Made by a program: the position numbers and the translations under genes. Below the pieces are notes generated by a model that was given only the letters and a program-made list of their open reading frames with translations, was not told the origin of the DNA and ran no database searches. Positions 26,722-33,417 of a stretch of DNA of 34,104 nucleotides are shown here, piece after piece. The DNA comes from Akkermansiaceae bacterium (lineage in GTDB: Bacteria > Verrucomicrobiota > Verrucomicrobiia > Verrucomicrobiales > Akkermansiaceae): positions 1 to 34,104 of the forward strand of contig JAPJNB010000134.1 in NCBI GenBank assembly GCA_026461385.1. Reading direction: 5' to 3'. The first letter of the stretch is position 1. Each line of letters begins with the position of its first letter.

Positions 26722-26757
26722 CATTCATTGTCCCAGACACATTCATTGTCCCAGACA
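26722..26757 (+). repeat. 18-bp tandem repeat (two units)
   Basis: CATTCATTGTCCCAGACA occurs at 26722-26739 and again at 26740-26757. A shorter CATTCATTGTC is at 26693-26703. The second unit overlaps the start of direct-repeat copy 2. Each unit contains the small palindrome TGTC-CCA-GACA. Confidence 0.85.
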
Positions 26758-26891
26758 AAATGTAAGATTACTCGCAGCATCAAGGATTGTGGGGACCGAT
26801 TGGGGTGGCAATAGGGTGTCGCTTCAGTACGTCCGTGAAACTAAAGTGGAATCCCCTCGCCTTTTGGCCTTTTGATCCAATGGACTTGGCC
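26750..26891 (+). repeat. Direct repeat, copy 2 (about 142 bp)
   Basis: This is the second copy of the element at 26531-26689, in the same orientation. Differences include single substitutions in the first 50 bp, a single GGGTGGCAATAG unit, and CCTTTTGGCCTTTTGATCC where copy 1 has CCTTTGGATTTGATCC. Confidence 0.85.
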
Positions 26892-27000
26892 CACAATGCG
26901 CGGCGATGACAAGATTGGCAGGAATTGCATCAGCCCCAAGAAATGCGTTGCGGATTCCTTCCTCCTGCGCTTGTCTTTTCGGGCTGTCAGGGGCCGTGGA

Positions 27001-27017
27001 GGTTCGGCAAGCGAACC
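27001..27017 (+). repeat. Perfect 6-bp inverted repeat near the 3' end of the phosphohexomutase gene
   Basis: GGTTCG-GCAAG-CGAACC lies about 90 bp downstream of the minus-strand phosphohexomutase stop. No T-run is present on that strand. It may be part of the repeat island or a weak transcript end. Confidence 0.45.
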
Positions 27018-27107
27018 CCGCCAGGCCTTGATCGGAGCAACGGTAGTTTGTCCGTGCTTGCCGCGGATTCCCTGGCGGCACTTTTTTACCACCCGTAGCC
27101 GCATGCT

Positions 27108-29030
27108 CTAGCGCTGCGCGGCATCCGCCTCGATCCATTGCCAAAGGCTGCTGAGCCCGGCCGCCACGCTGGATTTGGCCACGGCAAGGTAACCACCTGG
27201 CGCATGCTTGCCAAAGAGGTAATACTTGATCTTCGGCTCAGTGCCCGATGGCCGAACCGCAAACGAACGCCCATCTTCAAGGTCGACAAACAACATCTTT
27301 TCTTTCGGCAAAAGATCCCCTTCCTGATCGAAAAGATCTTGCTTCGCAAAGTCGCGGATCCTGAGCACTGCAGATCCATCGGCAAAAGTCGGAGGATTCG
27401 CGGCGTACGAGTTGGCAAGCGCTTGGATCTTGGCCGCACCATCCGCACCCTCCATGACCAACGACTTGCCCATTTCAAGGTAATAGCCAAATTGCGCGTA
27501 AACGTCATCCATCAACTCCGGCAGCGTCTTACCCACGGATTTGGCATAGGCCGCCACCTCGGCAAACATGAGCGCCGCACCATTTGCATCTTTGTCGCGA
27601 ACCGCATCTGAGCCGAGATAACCGTAACTTTCCTCACCACCAAACACGAAAAATCGGGAATACTCGAGGCGCAGCGCACGGGTTTGTGCCTGAGTGAGTG
27701 AGCGATAGTCACCCTTCTTGTCGGCAGGAATCGCTTCCTCGTATTTTCTCAACTTGCCGGCGATGTATTTAAATCCTGTTAGAGTATCTACGATGCCCAC
27801 GCCGAACCCATCGGCGATGGCATGCTGCAACTCGGTGGTAACGTAAGTCTTAACCAGCACCGCTCGGTTGCGGTTCGCATTCGTCAACCAACCCAGCTCA
27901 AAACAAGTCTTCAAGCGATACCACGCCATCAGTGAGCCAATCTGATTTCCCGTCAGAAGAACCATTTTTCCTGCCGCATCGCGCACCGCTACTCCCATTC
28001 GGTCGGCATCTGGATCCGTGCCGATGACAATCTCCGCGCCGGACTTCTCAGCCAACTCGATGCCCATCTTCAGCGCAGGGGCATTTTCTGGGTTGGGCGA
28101 CTCGACCGTGGGAAACCGACCGTCTTGCACGTCCTGCTCCGGAACCGTCAGGACATCGAAACCAAATTCCCGCAACATCGGCACATTGATGTGCCCGCCA
28201 GTACCGTGCAAGTTGGTGAAAACAATGCGTGTCGAAGCACCTTCTAACAACGACGGCTTGAGCAATAAGGTCTTGAGTAACGCAACATAGCGCGCGTCCA
28301 TTTCAGCACCTAACAGCGTGATCGCTCCTCGCTCAGCTTCTGGCACAGAGTCGTAGTGCTCGGTGGCGATCGCGTTCACCTCGCGGATGATGCCATCGGC
28401 ATGGGCATCCACGATCTGGGCGCCATCGTTGAAATACGCCTTGAAGCCGTTGTCGTGCGACGGATTGTGACTCGCGGTGAGCACCACACCGGCATCGGCG
28501 CGAAGTTCGCGCACCGCGAAGGAAAGCTGCGGCGTCGAACGGGCACCTTCGAAAAGATAGGCATCAGCACCAAGGTCGGCACAAACCTTGGCGCAGAATT
28601 CCGCGAAATCCCGCGAAAAATGCCGCGTGTCATGCGCAAAAACGAGCACCGGCTTCCGAGCCGGACCCGCGAATTGCTTGGCGTAGGCGATCAACCCACG
28701 AACCGCACGGCTGAGGTTGTAGAAATTCATGGTCGCGGTGCCCTCGCAGGGATGTTCTGGCCGTCCATTCGGGCCACCCGCCCCTTGCTCCGCGACCGTC
28801 ACTACCCGACCGATCGTCCGTCCGCGCAACCCACCCGTTCCAAACGCGAGGGTCTTGAAAAATCGGTCGTTAAGCTCGTCCCATGCTCCAGCACTCACCA
28901 ACTCATCAATGACACGTGGCGCAATCTCGCTCGTCGTGCCAGCCAGCAAGGCAGTGATGTTAGATTTCGCAGATTCAAGAAGATTTCCTGCGGTAACCGC
29001 AGCGGCAAGAGTGTCGTGAAGTGAAGTCAT
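27108..29030 (-). CDS. Phospho-sugar mutase (phosphoglucomutase-like, alpha-D-phosphohexomutase family)
   Basis: This 640-residue enzyme interconverts 1- and 6-phosphates of hexoses, most likely glucose. Seen motifs: GTGGLRGRTIGR (N-terminal substrate loop), TASHNPSHDNGFKAYFNDG with the phosphoserine, GTDPDADRMGVAV metal loop, GGEESYGYLG sugar-binding loop, and VRPSGTEPKIKYY phosphate-binding loop. The length fits the larger PGM2/ManB-like branch. ATG 29030 (MTSLHDTLAAAV) is chosen; the frame is open to 29210 but the added part lies over the divergent methyltransferase region. All catalytic motifs are intact. Confidence 0.93.
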   Translation of the reverse strand: MTSLHDTLAAAVTAGNLLESAKSNITALLAGTTSEIAPRVIDELVSAGAWDELNDRFFKTLAFGTGGLRGRTIGRVVTVAEQGAGGPNGRPEHPCEGTATMNFYNLSRAVRGLIAYAKQFAGPARKPVLVFAHDTRHFSRDFAEFCAKVCADLGADAYLFEGARSTPQLSFAVRELRADAGVVLTASHNPSHDNGFKAYFNDGAQIVDAHADGIIREVNAIATEHYDSVPEAERGAITLLGAEMDARYVALLKTLLLKPSLLEGASTRIVFTNLHGTGGHINVPMLREFGFDVLTVPEQDVQDGRFPTVESPNPENAPALKMGIELAEKSGAEIVIGTDPDADRMGVAVRDAAGKMVLLTGNQIGSLMAWYRLKTCFELGWLTNANRNRAVLVKTYVTTELQHAIADGFGVGIVDTLTGFKYIAGKLRKYEEAIPADKKGDYRSLTQAQTRALRLEYSRFFVFGGEESYGYLGSDAVRDKDANGAALMFAEVAAYAKSVGKTLPELMDDVYAQFGYYLEMGKSLVMEGADGAAKIQALANSYAANPPTFADGSAVLRIRDFAKQDLFDQEGDLLPKEKMLFVDLEDGRSFAVRPSGTEPKIKYYLFGKHAPGGYLAVAKSSVAAGLSSLWQWIEADAAQR

Positions 29031-29133
29031 GGATGTCCGCAGGGTAGAAGGAGATCTCGATGATGGCAATCCCATCGATGGCCGAATATCAGCCTCGTCG
29101 CCGTGCCATTTCGTGCATAAATTTCCTCCGTTC

Positions 29134-30024
29134 ATGGTCCATCTTCTCGAAAATGCACTCGCCAAGCGCGCCGCACTTCTCACGGCGGAAACCAATGCCG
29201 TGCGCCTCATCGACGGCGCCGGTGATGGTTTGCCCGGCTTGATTCTGGAAAGTTACGCCGGCCACTGGTTGGTCTCGACGACCGGTGAAACGCTGCACCC
29301 CAGGGTCCGGGAATGGATCCGAGACCAAGGGATTTCCTGCTATTGGAAGCGACTCGATCAGCATCAAAAGGAGTCCCCCGCCCACCTCTCTGGCCCGACC
29401 GTAGATGCACCTTTCCTCATGTTAGAAAATGGCATGGCCGCAGAGATCTCATTCCAGTCGGGCTATTCACAAGGGATCTTCCTCGACCAGCGCGATAACC
29501 GCGCAGAGGTCCGCCAGTGGGTGGCACCCGGAATGCGCCTGCTCAACACGTTTGCCTACACCGGCGCTTTCTCAGTCGCTGGCGCACTTGCCGGCGCGGA
29601 AACAACGACGCTCGACCTCTCACAACCGTATCTTGATTGGGCGAAGCGAAATTTTTCTCACAACGCACTCGACCCCGCCGCCCATCACTTCTGCAAAGGC
29701 GACACCTTCCACTGGCTCCGCCGCTTCGCCAAACAAGGCCGCACCTTCGACGGCATCGTGCTCGATCCACCCACGTTTTCGCGCGACGAAAAAGGCCACG
29801 TCTTCCGCGTCGAAGAAAATTTCGGTGAACTCGCCGCACTTGCCGCAGAGGTCCTTGCGCCCGGCGGATGGCTGCTCTGCTCAACAAACTGCCGGAGCCT
29901 CGGCTTAAATGATTTCCAAAAACAACTCCGTAGCGCCACCCGCCACGCGATGGGCGCACGCCACGCAGAAATGCCCACCGATTTCACCGATGAGCCCTAC
30001 CTGAAATCGGTATGGCTGAAGTAG
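29134..30024 (+). CDS. Class I SAM-dependent methyltransferase, RlmI/RlmK-like catalytic domain
   Basis: The 296-residue product resembles the catalytic half of 23S rRNA m5C methyltransferases (RlmI family). It shows GIFLDQRDNRA (115-124), the SAM motif I LNTFAYTGAFSVAGALAGA (137-155), the motif II acidic residue DLS (161), and the motif IV DPPTFSR (211-217). The usual N-terminal PUA domain is missing or reduced; residues 1-100 show only the RNA-binding-like GDGLPGLILESY segment. The precise target base is not certain. The start ATG 29134 is preferred over an open frame back to 29029 that overlaps the divergent phosphohexomutase start. A Nudix gene follows after 47 bp. Confidence 0.85.
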   Translation: MVHLLENALAKRAALLTAETNAVRLIDGAGDGLPGLILESYAGHWLVSTTGETLHPRVREWIRDQGISCYWKRLDQHQKESPAHLSGPTVDAPFLMLENGMAAEISFQSGYSQGIFLDQRDNRAEVRQWVAPGMRLLNTFAYTGAFSVAGALAGAETTTLDLSQPYLDWAKRNFSHNALDPAAHHFCKGDTFHWLRRFAKQGRTFDGIVLDPPTFSRDEKGHVFRVEENFGELAALAAEVLAPGGWLLCSTNCRSLGLNDFQKQLRSATRHAMGARHAEMPTDFTDEPYLKSVWLK

Positions 30025-30036
30025 TGACATAAAGGG

Positions 30037-30066
30037 TTGTCACACCATCCAATTGTGACATTCTAT
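30037..30066 (+). promoter_or_regulatory. Inverted repeat and possible promoter before the Nudix gene
   Basis: TGTCACA (30038-30044) and TGTGACA (30054-30060) form an inverted repeat with a 9-nt spacer; a third GTGACA lies at 30024-30029. TTGTCA (30037) and TTCTAT (30061) could be -35/-10 elements with 18-nt spacing, so a repressor bound here would cover the promoter. All by inspection. Confidence 0.4.
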
Positions 30067-30071
30067 TTGCC

Positions 30072-30536
30072 ATGGTCCATTACCGTCCAAACGTGGCAGC
30101 ACTGGTGGTGAATTCTGTGGGAAATCTGCTCATTTGCGAGCGCCTGACTCTCCCTGGCGCGTGGCAGTTTCCACAGGGTGGCGTGGACGCCGGCGAATCC
30201 CTAGAAGAGGCCCTCTTCCGCGAGGTCCGCGAGGAAATCGGCCTAAACGCTTCACACTACGAGATCATGGGTCGCCGCGAGGGCTACCGCTATCTCTATC
30301 CAGAGCAAGTCCGCGGGAAAAAGCTCCGCAAACACGGCAACCATGGCCAAGAGCAAACGTACTTTCTCTGCCGTCTGAAATCAGATGCTCCGCCGGTGAA
30401 CGTGAAGCAGAAACAACAGGAATTCCGCGCCTACCGCTGGATTCTTCCTCAGGAGTTCGATCTCGATTGGCTGCCGGACTTCAAACGCGACGTCTACCGA
30501 GAAGTCATGCGCGATTTTTTTCAAATCGAGCTCTAA
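30072..30536 (+). CDS. Nudix hydrolase, RppH-like
   Basis: The 154-residue protein carries a full Nudix box at 36-58 (Gx5Ex7REVREEIGL). WQFPQGGVDAGE before it and the YRYLYPEQVRGKK region after it resemble RppH (RNA 5'-pyrophosphohydrolase) and (di)nucleoside polyphosphate hydrolases. A role in mRNA 5'-end processing or Ap4A hydrolysis is inferred. It is convergent with the HAD gene, sharing a hairpin at 30554-30577. Confidence 0.9.
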   Translation: MVHYRPNVAALVVNSVGNLLICERLTLPGAWQFPQGGVDAGESLEEALFREVREEIGLNASHYEIMGRREGYRYLYPEQVRGKKLRKHGNHGQEQTYFLCRLKSDAPPVNVKQKQQEFRAYRWILPQEFDLDWLPDFKRDVYREVMRDFFQIEL

Positions 30537-30553
30537 TCACTGCATCCAGAATG

Positions 30554-30577
30554 GGTGAAATTCTAACAGAATTCACC
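30554..30577 (+). terminator. Hairpin between convergent Nudix and HAD genes, possible bidirectional terminator
   Basis: GGTGAAATTC and GAATTCACC pair with one bulged A around the loop TAACA. The structure lies 17 bp after the Nudix stop and overlaps the HAD stop codon (30573-30575). A TCTAACA heptamer forms the loop and the top of the stem. There is no clear T-run, so terminator function is tentative. Confidence 0.45.
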
Positions 30578-31313
30578 ATCCCACCAGCAAGGCAATCGCG
30601 CGAATGGCATAGCCAACCCGTGATTTCCATGGCCGCTCTGGCCGCAGAATCTCCCACCCACGCCGCTCGGCAACCACCTCAAGCTTGGGCGATGGATTGA
30701 CCACAACCGCAGCTTGGCAGAGCTCTAACATCGGTAGATCTGCGGTACTGTCGGTGTATCCGACACAGCGCTGGAGTTTCCCATTCTGAAAATACTCCGC
30801 GGGCAAAACTCGCTCCAATCGCTCGACCTTTGCCGCGCCCTTGTGATTTTCCATGTCCGGAAAAAACGCCCCGAATTCGATTGGCGTGCCCAGCACAAGA
30901 TCAAACCCAAGAGCCCGACCGATTTCTAGCACATAAAACTCTGGGCTAGCGGAAGCAAGGATGAGAAAATGCCCTTGCGCTCGATGATTTTCTAACTTCT
31001 CTCGCAGCTCCGGATAAATCGAGGGCATCAGACTGGCCGCGAATTCCCGTGCGTAACACGCGAGTGTCATCGGTTCGATCTTCCACAAGTAGCTGTGAAA
31101 GACCCGCTTCATGACACCTGCCCCCAACACCCCAGCCAGCGGAAGAAACGCGAGGAAGACAAGGAGGAAAACCCGCCGCCATGGCTCACGGCGAACGACA
31201 AAATGCCGAAACAACAGCTGGCAATCCCACGCAATCAGGGTGCCATCCAGATCGAACAACGCAATTCCAGACGGGCAGTTGGGTGAGAGCGAATCCGGCA
31301 CGCAGCAAAGCAT
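30573..31313 (-). CDS. HAD-IB family phosphatase (SerB/PGP-like), membrane-associated
   Basis: The 246-residue protein has the HAD motif I DLDGT with nucleophile Asp21 and Asp23, motif II LASASPE, motif III Lys in NHKGAAKVERL, and motif IV GYTDSTADLPML. A helical hydrophobic cap segment (about 46-66, RVFLLVFLAFLPLAGVLGAGV) and a hydrophobic C-terminus (AIALLVGW) suggest membrane association. This layout is seen in HAD-IB hydrolases such as phosphatidylglycerophosphatase-like and phosphoserine phosphatase-like enzymes. The substrate is unknown. It is 87 bp downstream of the small gene at 31401-31667, both on the minus strand. Confidence 0.85.
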   Translation of the reverse strand: MLCCVPDSLSPNCPSGIALFDLDGTLIAWDCQLLFRHFVVRREPWRRVFLLVFLAFLPLAGVLGAGVMKRVFHSYLWKIEPMTLACYAREFAASLMPSIYPELREKLENHRAQGHFLILASASPEFYVLEIGRALGFDLVLGTPIEFGAFFPDMENHKGAAKVERLERVLPAEYFQNGKLQRCVGYTDSTADLPMLELCQAAVVVNPSPKLEVVAERRGWEILRPERPWKSRVGYAIRAIALLVGW

Positions 31314-31400
31314 CCGCCCAGACCGCTAGATTTTCAAGCTTTCCGAATCTCAATGCACGCTGACCCGCTCCAAGTGGTCGCGTAAATCACCCGAAACCGA

Positions 31401-31667
31401 TCAGGATCCGGGCTTCGGCAGGGGCTCGTCGCCCAGCATCTTATCCAAATCGGCCACCCGATCCCATGGGCACCGTTTCCGCTGATACTTTTTCCAAACC
31501 ACGTCACGCAGTTCGCGCCAGACCGCCTCGGACGGCGGTTTGAGGTCGGTCCATGTCGGATTGCGCTTCTGGGTGGTGGTCATCACGGTCCACTTCCCTC
31601 CCTGATAATTCCCCCGGTAAAAGACCTTGCCTTCTTCGGTCGTTTCAAACCACTCGTGACTCTCCAT
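31401..31667 (-). CDS. Conserved-looking small hypothetical protein (88 aa)
   Basis: The product starts at ATG 31667 (MESHEWFETTEEGKVFYRGN); the frame is open to 31715. It is soluble, rich in Trp, Lys and Arg, with KKYQRKRCPWDRVADLDKML near the C-terminus and no signal peptide or membrane helix. No family is recognised. It is divergent from the CvfB-like gene (102-bp gap) and codes in the preferred strand and composition of the region, which supports it being real. Confidence 0.65.
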   Translation of the reverse strand: MESHEWFETTEEGKVFYRGNYQGGKWTVMTTTQKRNPTWTDLKPPSEAVWRELRDVVWKKYQRKRCPWDRVADLDKMLGDEPLPKPGS

Positions 31668-31769
31668 GCCCACAGATTGCTCCGCGACGGCGCGCGATAC
31701 AAGCGGCGATTCCACTCATGCCATGAGATCGGCATCGACTCCCAGCCCGCACACGCTCAGGGTCAACCC

Positions 31770-32609
31770 ATGCAAAAAATCGGCTCGCGCGCTCCTCTCG
31801 TCATCCTCCACGAGAAATCCTTCGGGCTTTTTCTCGATGGCGGCGAGCTCGGGGAAATCCTTCTTCCCCGCCGCGAAATGCCCACCAAATGGCAGATCGG
31901 CGATGCGGTCGATGTCTTCCTTTACCACGACTCCGAGGATCGCCCAGTCGCCACCTTGAAGGCACCCAAGGTGATGCCAGGCCAGTTTGCTCGGCTAAAA
32001 TGTGTCGCCGTCACCGCCATCGGAGCATTTCTCGACTGGGGCCTCCCGAAGGATCTCATGGTCCCGTTTCGCGAACAAAAGGTCCGCATGGAAATCGGGC
32101 GCCATTACATCGCCTACGTCATGACCGACGAGCAAACCGGGCGCCTGATCGCCACGACGCGCATCGCCCGACACATGGATCGAACGCCACCCCCGTTCAG
32201 CCTCGGCCAGGAAGTGGATCTCATCATTTTTGGCAAGACGGACCTCGGCTACAAGGCGATCATCAATCACACCCACAGCGGCCTAATTTTTGCCAACGAT
32301 GTCTTCCAAGATCTCCAACCCGGCGAGACCATTAAAGGCTACATCGCCGCCATCCGGCCGGATGGCAAGATCGACCTCAGCCTCCACCCCGCAGGCCGCC
32401 GCAAAGTGGACAACCTCGAATCTCAAATCCTCGCTGAACTCGCGGCCCGTGGCGGGTTCTGGTCTCTCCACGACCACAGCTCTGCCGAGGAAATCCATGA
32501 GGAACTCGGCGTAAGCAAGCGTACCTTCAAACAAGCCACTGGTGCGCTTTGGAAGCAGCAGAGAATCACCATCGAGGAGCATGGCATCCGGCTGAAGCCT
32601 GAGGCCTAG
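31770..32609 (+). CDS. S1-domain RNA-binding protein, CvfB/YitL-like
   Basis: The 279-residue product has the CvfB layout: tandem S1-type beta-barrels (SFGLFLDGGELGEILLPRRE about 18-37; LKCVAVTAIGAFLDWGLPKDLMVPF about 75-100; then a third barrel including GETIKGYIAAIRPDGKIDLSL about 185-205). A C-terminal winged helix follows (SAEEIHEELGVSKRTFKQATGALWKQQRI about 240-268). CvfB proteins bind RNA and affect virulence-factor expression in staphylococci; the role here is unknown. ATG 31770 is chosen because residues upstream (frame open to 31656) lie opposite the divergent small gene. Confidence 0.88.
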   Translation: MQKIGSRAPLVILHEKSFGLFLDGGELGEILLPRREMPTKWQIGDAVDVFLYHDSEDRPVATLKAPKVMPGQFARLKCVAVTAIGAFLDWGLPKDLMVPFREQKVRMEIGRHYIAYVMTDEQTGRLIATTRIARHMDRTPPPFSLGQEVDLIIFGKTDLGYKAIINHTHSGLIFANDVFQDLQPGETIKGYIAAIRPDGKIDLSLHPAGRRKVDNLESQILAELAARGGFWSLHDHSSAEEIHEELGVSKRTFKQATGALWKQQRITIEEHGIRLKPEA

Positions 32610-32679
32610 TTCATTTGGAATCAGGTCCTTGGTCGGAAAAATTGGGGCTAACCAAACGTAAAGCCCGATTTCCAGGACT

Positions 32680-33306
32680 TCAGCGTTTTTTCTTCACAGC
32701 CTTTTTGCCATCGAAATTTACCTGCCCGGCCTCAAAAGCCTCGGGGTCATAACCCGGGTGAGCCCACTCGATTTCCCCATGCAGTGCCTGCATGTACTGA
32801 AACGTCCCACCAAAGTCCTCCGGCGGGCACGCGCGGGCTCCCTCCATCACCTCCGGCCCCCCTTCGCCGCTTACCCGTTTCTCAAAAACAATCTCATGAA
32901 TCCACTCGTCCGCAAAATCGTAGCGGTAAAGGATGCGAATCGGTAATTGGCGGCGCCCAAGGAAATCGGCAACGGTCAGAACTGCCTCGTCCTGAAACTC
33001 ACCGGCCGTTTGATCCTCCAGCCCGATGGGCCCGATTACGTCCACAAGCCGCTTGCCCTTGCCGTGACGAAATTCATGGGGGCTCTTGTTATCCCAGCCC
33101 ATCACGCACTGCAGCGCATCACTGAATTCAACAAACGTGACCTGCGTGGAAATCGAAAAACGCCGCCAAATCTGCGGCTGAATCCCGTAAATAAACACCT
33201 TCACCACCACCCGCTCACCATCCTTCGCTTTTGCCATGCCGAGAGCTTCCGGAGCTTCCACTAAAAAATCAAACGGAAACTTCTCTTTGACTTCGGCCGC
33301 ACGCAT
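32680..33306 (-). CDS. Plasmid pRiA4b ORF-3-like protein
   Basis: The 208-residue product contains the pRiA4b ORF-3 family core: VFIYGIQPQIWRRFSI (about 37-52), FVEFSDALQCVMGWDNKSPHEF (about 58-79), LYRYDFADEWIHEIVFEK (about 126-143) and ARACPPEDFGG (about 157-167). The family is widespread on chromosomes and plasmids and is of unknown biochemical role. The C-terminus ends in a basic KKAVKKKR tail. It lies at the edge of an AT-richer segment and is divergent from the TPR/OGT gene. Confidence 0.88.
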   Translation of the reverse strand: MRAAEVKEKFPFDFLVEAPEALGMAKAKDGERVVVKVFIYGIQPQIWRRFSISTQVTFVEFSDALQCVMGWDNKSPHEFRHGKGKRLVDVIGPIGLEDQTAGEFQDEAVLTVADFLGRRQLPIRILYRYDFADEWIHEIVFEKRVSGEGGPEVMEGARACPPEDFGGTFQYMQALHGEIEWAHPGYDPEAFEAGQVNFDGKKAVKKKR

Positions 33307-33341
33307 CCGTTGAGTCCACTTTTTGTCTGGGATTTTGGAAT

Positions 33342-33357
33342 CGAATTAATAAATTCG
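33342..33357 (+). promoter_or_regulatory. Palindrome in the pRiA4b-like/OGT-like divergent region
   Basis: CGAATT-AATA-AATTCG is a perfect 6-bp inverted repeat with a 4-nt centre in the 111-bp divergent spacer. It could be an operator for either gene. No regulator is known. Confidence 0.35.
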
Positions 33358-33383
33358 GACGCCTTTGATTTTCCCATAGCGAG

Positions 33384-33412
33384 TTGACAGGCTTTTTGGC
33401 ATAATTGATTCT
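33384..33412 (+). promoter_or_regulatory. Possible promoter for the TPR/OGT-like gene
   Basis: An exact TTGACA (33384-33389) is followed after 17 nt by the weak -10 GATTCT (33407-33412). A CATAAT also occurs at 33400-33405, but too close to that -35. Either reading puts the transcript start almost at ATG 33418, implying a leaderless or very short leader. Confidence 0.3.
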
Positions 33413-33417
33413 AAAGC

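Larger units (their letters stand above)
26371..27107 (+). other. Non-coding repeat island between the acyltransferase and phosphohexomutase genes
   Basis: This 737-bp stretch has no convincing gene. It holds two imperfect direct copies of about 150 bp (26531-26689, 26750-26891), an 18-bp tandem pair (26722-26757), an 8-bp-stem hairpin (26488-26510) and a 6-bp-stem hairpin (27001-27017). Short frames on the minus strand from 27144 and 27104 run into the second repeat copy and look like by-products. The island may be the remains of a dispersed element; no transposase fragment was recognised. Confidence 0.7.

Noticed and set aside
26722..26757. Possible CRISPR or IS end
   Set aside because: Only two adjacent units without spacers, and no cas or transposase gene; kept as a simple tandem repeat.
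26824..27144. Short minus-strand frames (86-106 codons) in the repeat island
   Set aside because: They overlap each other, run into the direct repeat, and look like no known protein; treated as part of a non-coding element.
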